Shown here: positions 58,957-64,000 of the stretch, piece by piece | Layout of the letters: each line of letters starts with the position of its first letter | Numbering within the stretch: position 1 is the stretch's first letter | Source of the DNA: Qipengyuania aestuarii | GTDB lineage: Bacteria > Pseudomonadota > Alphaproteobacteria > Sphingomonadales > Sphingomonadaceae | Reading direction: 5' to 3' | DNA length: 64,000 nt | Assembly: GCF_019711535.1 (NCBI RefSeq) | Contig: NZ_JAIGNP010000001.1 | Coordinates: 434,001-498,000, forward strand | The notes under the pieces: generated by a model | Told to the model about the DNA's origin: nothing | Database searches by the model: none | Seen by the model: only the letters and a program-made list of their open reading frames with translations | Made by a program: the position numbers and the translations under genes

Positions 58957-61236
58957 TCACAGCGTCGCCGTCAGCGTGAAGAAGGCCGAGCGGCCCGGCG
59001 CGATGTAGCTGAAGGGCGAACCCGAGCGGTAGATCGCGTCGTAATAGCGCTCGTCGGTGACGTTGAGCACGTTGACGCGGGCCTCGAACACGTCGTTGAC
59101 GCGGTAACGCGCCACGGCGTCGAAGCGGGCATAGCCGGGGACGCGCGCCGTGCCGGCCAGCTGGGTGCCGCCGAACATCTCGTCCTGGTAATAGACCTGG
59201 CCGCCGACTTCGAAGCGGCTGGTGACCAGCACCGTGGCGAGCAGCTGGGCGGTATGCTCGGGGATATTGGCGAAGCGCCGCCCGACATTGTCCGGATCAG
59301 CCGAGGCGGTGATCTCGGCATCGGTATAGGTGTAGCCGCCGAACAGCTTGATCCGGTCCGCGACCGTGCCGCTGAAGCCCAGCTCCACGCCCTGAGAACG
59401 CAGCGTGCCGACATTGGTGTAAGGCTGGCCGCGCCCGCCGGATTCGCGGGCATTGTCCTTCTCGATCCGGAACAGCGCCGACGTCAGCAGCAGATTGCCG
59501 CCGAACAGTTCGAGCTTGCCGCCGATTTCCATCGAAGTGTTTTCTTCGGGCTGGAAGTCGATGGTCTGATCGGAAATGCCGTCATAGGAGGCGCCATTGC
59601 CGTCGAGCTGCTCGCCGCTGGGGTTGGAGCTGGTCGCATAGCTGGCATAGAGCGTGGCCTTCGCGGCCGGCTTGTAGATCGCGGAGGCCTGCCAGTTGAA
59701 GAAGTCCTCCGAATAGTTGAGCGTGGAATTCGGGCTGGCGTAATCGATGTCGAACGTGTCGATCCGCCCGCCCAGCATGACGCGAAATGCGTCGGAAAAG
59801 CGGATCGTGTCGAGCAGGTAACCGGCATAGCTGGTCGCCTTCGTCGTGGTCGCACCGGCTTCGAGATCCGGGCCGATGGGCACATCGAAACCGAGCACGG
59901 GATCGGGATCGAACAGATCGTAGATCAGCCCGCCGGGGACGGAGATGATGTTGCCATTGGCGTCTTCCACGGTCGAGGGGACGTTGAGGCGATAGGACTC
60001 GATCGTCTCAACGCTGAAGTCGCCGCCGAGGACGATTTCGTGCGTGATCCCGCCGGTCTGCGCTTCGGCGACGGCATAGGTGCTGTTGGCCCAGTAGCTG
60101 TTGTCGCGCCAGCTGCTCTTCATGGCCGGGCTGACGGTATACTCGCTCTCGGGCACCGGCGTTCCGCCACCGCGCGGGCACCGGCCCTCCGCATCGCGCT
60201 CGAAAATGCAGAGCGACGGTTCGCTCACCGCGTAGCGATTGTAGGTCTCGCCATAGCGCGTCACCGAGTGGAAGCTCAGCCCGGATGTCGGCGTCCAGTC
60301 GAACTGGACCGTGCCGATATCGGCGCCGTTTTCGATGAAGTCTCGGCCCACCACGCCGTAGAAATTGTCCCGGTCAACAAGATAGGGTTCCTGCGTGGTG
60401 GCGTCGAAGGGATGGCCGTAATCGGGAACGCCGTCGAGGCGGTAATGATAATAGTCCGCCGAAATAGCGAGCGTATCGGTCGGGCGCAGCGTGATGGCAG
60501 CCGTTCCGCCGTAACGCTCGCTTTCCACATAGTCGCGGCCCGGCGTATCGGCGTCGTGATAGAGGCCGTTCACACGCACGGCGACTGCTTCGCCAAGCTG
60601 GTAATTGGCATCCACTGTACCGCGGTAATAGTTCTCGGTCCCGATACCGCCTTCGATGACGGCAAAATCGTTGCCGAACTGCGGCTTTTTCGACTGGAGG
60701 CTGACCAGACCGCCGGTGGTCCCGCGGCCGCCGTAGATGGCGCTTGGACCCTTGACGACCTCGACCTGTTCCACGGCGAAGATCTCGCGGCTGGTCACGC
60801 CGGGATCGCGCAGGCCGTCGATATAAACGTCGTTGCGGGCTTCGAAGCCGCGGATGAAAATGCGGTCGCCGAAGGCATTCCCCCCCTCGCCCGTGCCGAG
60901 CGTAACGCCAGGTGTACTGCGGACGATTTCGCGGAAGCTGTTGGCGCCGATGTCCTCGATCACTTCCTTGGGAATGATGGTCTGTGATTTCGGCGTATCG
61001 AGAACGTCGTCAGTAAACTTTCGGTCAGTCGAGCGATCGATCTTGTACGGCGACTCCTCGGCATTCACGTTCACGTCGGGGCGCTGCCCGGTGACCACGA
61101 TTTCACCCTGCGGCGGACTTTCCGAAACTTCTTCCGCAACTGCAATCGACGGCAAGAATGCCGCGCCGAATGCGCCCGCCAGCAATGTGGTGGCGGCGCT
61201 TGTCCCTGCCCTGTTCTTACTCATGTTATCTGGCAA
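58957..61236 (-). CDS. TonB-dependent siderophore receptor (Fiu/PiuA-like)
   Basis: 759-residue outer-membrane receptor. Signal peptide (AATTLLAGAFGAAFLPSIAVA), plug domain with SQTIIPKEVIEDIGANSFRE, STPGVTLGTGEGGNAFGDRI, FIRGFEARNDVYIDGLRDPG and VEVVKGPSAIYGGRG, then a barrel ending in aromatic FFTLTATL. This is the catecholate-type (Fiu/CirA/PiuA) plan. Start: TTG at 61236 has GGAGGG at proper spacing, whereas ATG at 61224 is 16 bases away from it. A Fur-like palindrome lies 33 bases upstream, so iron starvation should induce it. It is followed by the piuC-like gene. Confidence 0.93.
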   Translation of the reverse strand: MPDNMSKNRAGTSAATTLLAGAFGAAFLPSIAVAEEVSESPPQGEIVVTGQRPDVNVNAEESPYKIDRSTDRKFTDDVLDTPKSQTIIPKEVIEDIGANSFREIVRSTPGVTLGTGEGGNAFGDRIFIRGFEARNDVYIDGLRDPGVTSREIFAVEQVEVVKGPSAIYGGRGTTGGLVSLQSKKPQFGNDFAVIEGGIGTENYYRGTVDANYQLGEAVAVRVNGLYHDADTPGRDYVESERYGGTAAITLRPTDTLAISADYYHYRLDGVPDYGHPFDATTQEPYLVDRDNFYGVVGRDFIENGADIGTVQFDWTPTSGLSFHSVTRYGETYNRYAVSEPSLCIFERDAEGRCPRGGGTPVPESEYTVSPAMKSSWRDNSYWANSTYAVAEAQTGGITHEIVLGGDFSVETIESYRLNVPSTVEDANGNIISVPGGLIYDLFDPDPVLGFDVPIGPDLEAGATTTKATSYAGYLLDTIRFSDAFRVMLGGRIDTFDIDYASPNSTLNYSEDFFNWQASAIYKPAAKATLYASYATSSNPSGEQLDGNGASYDGISDQTIDFQPEENTSMEIGGKLELFGGNLLLTSALFRIEKDNARESGGRGQPYTNVGTLRSQGVELGFSGTVADRIKLFGGYTYTDAEITASADPDNVGRRFANIPEHTAQLLATVLVTSRFEVGGQVYYQDEMFGGTQLAGTARVPGYARFDAVARYRVNDVFEARVNVLNVTDERYYDAIYRSGSPFSYIAPGRSAFFTLTATL

Positions 61237-61268
61237 ATTGCCCTCCGTTGATGTCCGGAGGCGCTATT

Positions 61269-61289
61269 GCGAATGATTAGCATTATTAC
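61269..61289 (-). promoter_or_regulatory. Fur-type iron box
   Basis: TGCGAATGATTAGCATTATTA contains AATGATTAGCATT, close to the GATAATGATAATCATTATC consensus in its inverted AATG/CATT core. It sits just upstream of the siderophore receptor gene. Confidence 0.7.
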
Positions 61290-61448
61290 AAGGCGTTTTT
61301 GGTCAAGATGATGTTTTCTTTACTTTATTCCTTCCTAATATGCAGTCGATCTAATTGAAATTGCGGCAAATGCTTGCAATCGCAAGCGGCGCGACCGGTC
61401 GCCTCTTACCCACACCCGAGCACCATCCATTTGCGTGTCGCAGGAATA

Positions 61449-61640
61449 TCAGCGCTCCACAGCCGACCCGTTGGTGTCCAACCGATGCTGCGCGCGGCTT
61501 ATGATTGCACGCCGCTCGCCATCTTCGGCATCCGCCCAGCCTGCGATCTCCGACAGGCTGCGGCCGCAGCCCGTGCACCATTGTCCGTCGGCGTCGAGCC
61601 GACAGACTTTGATACAAGGTGATGCGACCGATTCCGTCAT
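61449..61640 (-). CDS. DUF1289 small cysteine protein
   Basis: 63-residue protein of the DUF1289 family. SPCIKVCRLDADGQWCTGCGRSLSEIAGW has the invariant C-x3-C ... C-x2-C arrangement, suggesting a zinc or iron-sulfur site. Such proteins often lie beside YbgA or thioesterase genes; function unknown. ATG at 61640 has AGGGATAAG before it, and its start lies 7 bases after the thioesterase stop, so both share a transcript. Confidence 0.88.
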   Translation of the reverse strand: MTESVASPCIKVCRLDADGQWCTGCGRSLSEIAGWADAEDGERRAIISRAQHRLDTNGSAVER

Positions 61641-61647
61641 CTTATCC

Positions 61648-62046
61648 CTATGCAACTACCGCGAGCGGTTTGACCGAGCGCGGGCGGCGGTCCTGCCCGA
61701 TGGCGACGAAAGTGAAACGGGCCTTGGTTACCAGATTGGCTTCTTCAGAATGCCTGTCCCGTCGCCAGGTGGCAACTGCGACCTTCATGGAACTGCGCCC
61801 CACCTCTTCCAGCGTGGCATAGACCGATACTTCGTCGCCCACGAAGACCGGCCGGTGGAAGGTCATTCCATCCACCGCGATCGTTACCGCTCGTCCTCCG
61901 GAATGGCGCGAGGCGATGGCGGATGCGGCAAGGTCCATCTGGGCCATCAGCCAGCCTCCGAAAATGTCACCGTAGACATTCGCGTCTGCAGGAACCGCAG
62001 TCACGCGAATAGCGGCCTCGCTGGTCGGCATCGTTTCATCGCTCAC
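61648..62046 (-). CDS. Acyl-CoA thioesterase, YciA-like
   Basis: 132-residue hotdog-fold thioesterase. NVYGDIFGGWLMAQMDLAAS is the catalytic-region signature of YciA/BFIT-type acyl-CoA thioesterases; GMTFHRPVFVGDEVSVYA follows. It hydrolyses acyl-CoAs in the cytoplasm; chain preference is not readable. GTG at 62046 has GGGAGG seven bases ahead; ATG at 62031 is an alternative. It overlaps the end of a 20-codon ORF and is the first real gene downstream of the cobalamin riboswitch. Confidence 0.88.
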   Translation of the reverse strand: MSDETMPTSEAAIRVTAVPADANVYGDIFGGWLMAQMDLAASAIASRHSGGRAVTIAVDGMTFHRPVFVGDEVSVYATLEEVGRSSMKVAVATWRRDRHSEEANLVTKARFTFVAIGQDRRPRSVKPLAVVA

Positions 62047-62105
62047 GACGCAGCCTCCCCGAACACGGGAGCTACAGGGCGGTCAGCGAAATATGCAATC
62101 ATCAT
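62043..62105 (-). CDS. 20-residue ORF between riboswitch and thioesterase
   Basis: Starts ATG-ATG (62105) with GGGGAAG at good spacing and encodes MMIAYFADRPVAPVFGEAAS. Its stop overlaps the thioesterase GTG (GTGA), so translational coupling is possible. It could be a leader peptide, the remnant of a lost B12 gene, or chance. No family known. Confidence 0.35.
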   Translation of the reverse strand: MMIAYFADRPVAPVFGEAAS

Positions 62106-62237
62106 TGTCTTCCCCGAAGATCTGGGCGGGGACGAACGGGCGCAGGCAGCTGCACGGGTCCTGCGAACATCAAGTCCGGCCCATGGTTCACCGCAAGCAT
62201 CCGTACCGGACACCCCGCCGGTGGATAGTATCGCGCC

Positions 62238-62444
62238 AAAGGCAGGTCTCCTGGCTCACGGGTCGGTGCAGTCGGTCCGTCTTCCCGCAAGCCAGAGCCG
62301 CAGTGACATCAATGGACCGCCGCTCGCCGCTTACAGTTGCGGGGGCAGCGCCGGTTTTGCACCGGCTTCCCGTCTTAGCTCCGCAGCGAAAAACCGCTCC
62401 GAAGAACCTTCGACATCTGGGCGCATGCGCCAGCGACCCTGCCC
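62238..62444 (-). ncRNA. Cobalamin (B12) riboswitch
   Basis: On the minus strand the core reads ACGGGAAGCCGGTGCAAAAC, CCGGCGCTGCCCCCGCAACTG, TAAGCGG, then TGTCACTGCGG, CGGGAAGACGG and the B12 box GAGCCAGGAGACCTGCC (62256-62241). All conserved blocks of the class I aptamer occur in order, and GGCAGGGTC near 62442 can pair with the end as P1. Downstream come 130 bases, including GTCCGG/CCGGAC arms that could be the expression platform, then the small ORF and thioesterase gene. No B12 synthesis or transport gene follows directly. Confidence 0.93.
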
Positions 62445-62466
62445 CGTCAAGACAAGGTTTTGAAGC

Positions 62467-62991
62467 TCAAGGCAGGGGATCGGAAGCAAGCAGACCGTAA
62501 ACCGCCAGATCGCAAAGCCCCTTGTGCGTGGTCTCGTGCTCACGAAACAGGGCCTCTCGGGTGAAGCCGAGGCCGGTCAGGAGGCGGATAGACGGTACGT
62601 TTTCCAAATCCACCTCGGCAATGACCTTTCGCTTTCCTTCCGTTTGGACAAGGTGGCTAACCAGCGCCGCAGTGCATTCGCGGGCAACGCCCTCGCCTTG
62701 GCGATCAGCGCAGGTCACATAGCCGATTTCTTCAATACCCTCTTCGTGGCCGGGGACCGCCACGAAGCGCCCTGCCACTTCGCCCTGTTCGTCTTCGGCA
62801 ATCCAGGTGCGCCCGTTCCATCCGGGCTCCGCGAGCCATTCCCATAACGCGTCTTCGCTTTCGAAGGCAGGCCTGGAGAGATAACGGCATTGCACGTCAT
62901 CAGCGAATGTAGGGTAGAGCGCTTTGGTATCCGTGTAGATCAGGGGGCGAAGCTTGAACCGCTCCGTCCTGATGATTGGAACGTCACTCAC
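62467..62991 (-). CDS. GNAT-family N-acetyltransferase
   Basis: 174-residue acetyltransferase of the RimJ/RimL-like group. IIRTERFKLRPLIYTDTKAL start, WEWLAEPGWNGRTWIAED, GYVTCADRQGEGVARECTAALV (acetyl-CoA loop, R/Q-x-x-G-x-G/A) and NVPSIRLLTGLGFTREALFREHE are standard. GTG at 62991 is used: it begins VSDVPIIRTERF and overlaps the LysR gene by eight bases, implying coupled translation. The longer open frame upstream is inside that gene. Target unknown. The stop lies just upstream of the riboswitch. Confidence 0.85.
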   Translation of the reverse strand: MSDVPIIRTERFKLRPLIYTDTKALYPTFADDVQCRYLSRPAFESEDALWEWLAEPGWNGRTWIAEDEQGEVAGRFVAVPGHEEGIEEIGYVTCADRQGEGVARECTAALVSHLVQTEGKRKVIAEVDLENVPSIRLLTGLGFTREALFREHETTHKGLCDLAVYGLLASDPLP

Positions 62992-63772
62992 CCGCAAGGA
63001 ACGTGACGAGCGAGCGCACCTTCTTGGTTCGCCACTGCGGCGTGGGTGCGACGAGCCAGTATGCGCGCGTACCGGTTTCCGGACCGTCGAGTACTTCGAG
63101 CCGTCCGGCTTCAATAGCTTCCTTGGCAAGGAGTTCGGGCAGGATAGCCTTGCCCAGCCCAGCCATTGCGCCGGACAGAGCCTGCCCTGCATTGCTGACT
63201 GTAACATGCGCCTGCACCCCATCCTGCAGCGGCAGTCCCCAGTCGATCCAGCGATCGGGTGCGCCCGGCGCCGCCACAGTCACACGGCGGGCTGCGGCCA
63301 GTTCGGTACCCTGCAGATCACCCGGCCCATCGACGAGCCGGATGGCGCAATCGAGATTGGCCTCGGTGAAATCGGCGTTCTCGTCCGCCACGAAGGAGAA
63401 CTTGACGTCGGGATTGTCTCTGGAAAATTCCGCCAGCCGGGGTGCGAGCCACTGGGCATAGAATTCACGCGGGCATGCGATCGTGTAATTGTCGCTCGCC
63501 TGACCCGCCTGCATGGCGGAAACGCTTTCTTCGAACTTGAGGAAACCTTCGCGCAGGGAATCGAGGCCGGCTGCCCCTTCCTGCGTTAGCTCAAGGCCCT
63601 TGCTCGTCCGGCGGAAAAGAACCGTGCCGAGATGGTCTTCGAGCGCACGGATCTGCTGGCCGACAGCAGCAGGCGTCACCGCCAGTTCATCCGCCGCGCG
63701 AGTGAAACTGAGATGTCGGGCCGCAGCGTCATAGACGCGCAGGGCGTTGAGGGGCAGATGCGTGCGCTTCAT
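62984..63772 (-). CDS. LysR-family regulator, GcvA-like
   Basis: 262-residue transcription factor. Winged HTH at 6-65 (LPLNALRVYDAAARHLSFTRAADELAVTPAAVGQQI) of the GcvA-like subgroup, then a type 2 periplasmic-binding-like effector domain (PREFYAQWLAPRLAEFSRDNP, AGLGKAILPELLAKEAI). It controls unknown genes, possibly the acetyltransferase it overlaps. About 30 residues shorter than typical LysR proteins at the C-terminus. Confidence 0.9.
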   Translation of the reverse strand: MKRTHLPLNALRVYDAAARHLSFTRAADELAVTPAAVGQQIRALEDHLGTVLFRRTSKGLELTQEGAAGLDSLREGFLKFEESVSAMQAGQASDNYTIACPREFYAQWLAPRLAEFSRDNPDVKFSFVADENADFTEANLDCAIRLVDGPGDLQGTELAAARRVTVAAPGAPDRWIDWGLPLQDGVQAHVTVSNAGQALSGAMAGLGKAILPELLAKEAIEAGRLEVLDGPETGTRAYWLVAPTPQWRTKKVRSLVTFLAGE

Positions 63773-63839
63773 GGTTCCAAGCGTTTAGCAAGGTCGCGCC
63801 GCAAGACAAGTTTGCGGCGCGAGGATATGGATTGCAGGA

Positions 63840-64000
63840 TTAAAGCGCGCCTTCAAGCCACTGCTTGAGCTGCCCCTTGGGCGCTGCACCGCGCATATGG
63901 GCGGCAGGCTCCCCGTTCTTGAACAGCACGAGATAGGGAATGGACTGGACGCCCATCTGGCCCGGCACGCCCGTATTTTCCATGATATCCATCTTCGCGA
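63840..64000 (-). CDS. trxA: Thioredoxin, C-terminal part (cut by window edge)
   Basis: About 52 codons are visible. MGVQSIPYLVLFKNGEPAAH matches the cis-proline segment (IPxxxLFKxG) of thioredoxins, and GQLKQWLEGAL is the terminal helix. The CxxC active site is beyond the window edge. Small redox protein reducing disulfides in the cytoplasm. 67 bases upstream of the LysR gene. Confidence 0.85.
   Translation of the reverse strand, partial: AKMDIMENTGVPGQMGVQSIPYLVLFKNGEPAAHMRGAAPKGQLKQWLEGAL

Overview
The window reads as chromosomal DNA of an alphaproteobacterium of the Sphingomonadales, most likely an Erythrobacteraceae member (Erythrobacter/Qipengyuania type). The basis is the high GC content, the protein sequences (RpoA, EF-Tu, SecY, UvrA, SucA), the alphaproteobacterial LexA-type box at uvrA, the many TonB receptors and M3/M49-like exported peptidases, and the order of the ribosomal operons. 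No rRNA, tRNA, CRISPR array, IS element or integrase was found.

Layout. 0.5-2.8 kb: an RlpA-like secreted protein, a helix-turn-helix (terminase-small-subunit-like) protein with an acidic tail, and a small conserved protein. 3.1-4.75 kb: an AT-rich two-gene cassette, DUF262 plus a HEPN RNase-like protein, a candidate defence module. 4.8-8.6 kb: two small membrane proteins, a decayed uvrA 3' fragment and the intact uvrA with a LexA-type box. 9-13.8 kb: membrane-anchored GH24 lysozyme, ThpR, a lipoprotein, an M3 peptidase lipoprotein and a small conserved protein. 13.9-16.4 kb: BtuB-like TonB receptor and a small protein. 16.7-24.8 kb: TCA-cycle cluster mdh, a secreted hypothetical, sucD, sucA, sucB, lpdA, with a REP-like inverted repeat between sucB and lpdA. 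24.8-32.4 kb: a divergent SEDS-like membrane protein, a beta-lactamase-family hydrolase, an M49-like lipoprotein, an amidase, a PepSY membrane protein, a TRIC-family channel and an Arg/Asp/Tyr-rich exported protein.

32.6-54.0 kb, all on the minus strand: the str, S10, spc and alpha ribosomal operons (rpsL-rpsG-fusA-tuf, rpsJ...secY-adk, gdhA, rpsM-rpsK-rpoA-rplQ). Notable are gdhA inserted between adk and rpsM, a terminator-like hairpin just upstream of rpsJ, an RGG-rich N-terminal extension on S5 and arginine at position 88 of S12. 54.5-57.3 kb: a second AT-rich island, a superfamily I helicase overlapping a DUF2290-like gene. 57.3-57.7 kb: a cluster of palindromic repeats. 57.7-61.3 kb: a second terminase-like HTH protein, then a Fe(II)/2-oxoglutarate hydroxylase (PiuC type) and a catecholate siderophore receptor with a Fur-like site. 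61.4-62.5 kb: a clear cobalamin riboswitch whose next genes downstream are a 20-codon ORF, a YciA-like thioesterase and a DUF1289 protein. The window ends with a GNAT acetyltransferase, a GcvA-like LysR regulator and the 3' part of a thioredoxin gene.

How it works together: the core is translation and transcription machinery plus the oxidative half of the TCA cycle. Around it lie iron and corrinoid uptake genes and two low-GC accessory modules (DUF262-HEPN and helicase-DUF2290), which are the best candidates for undescribed immune systems.
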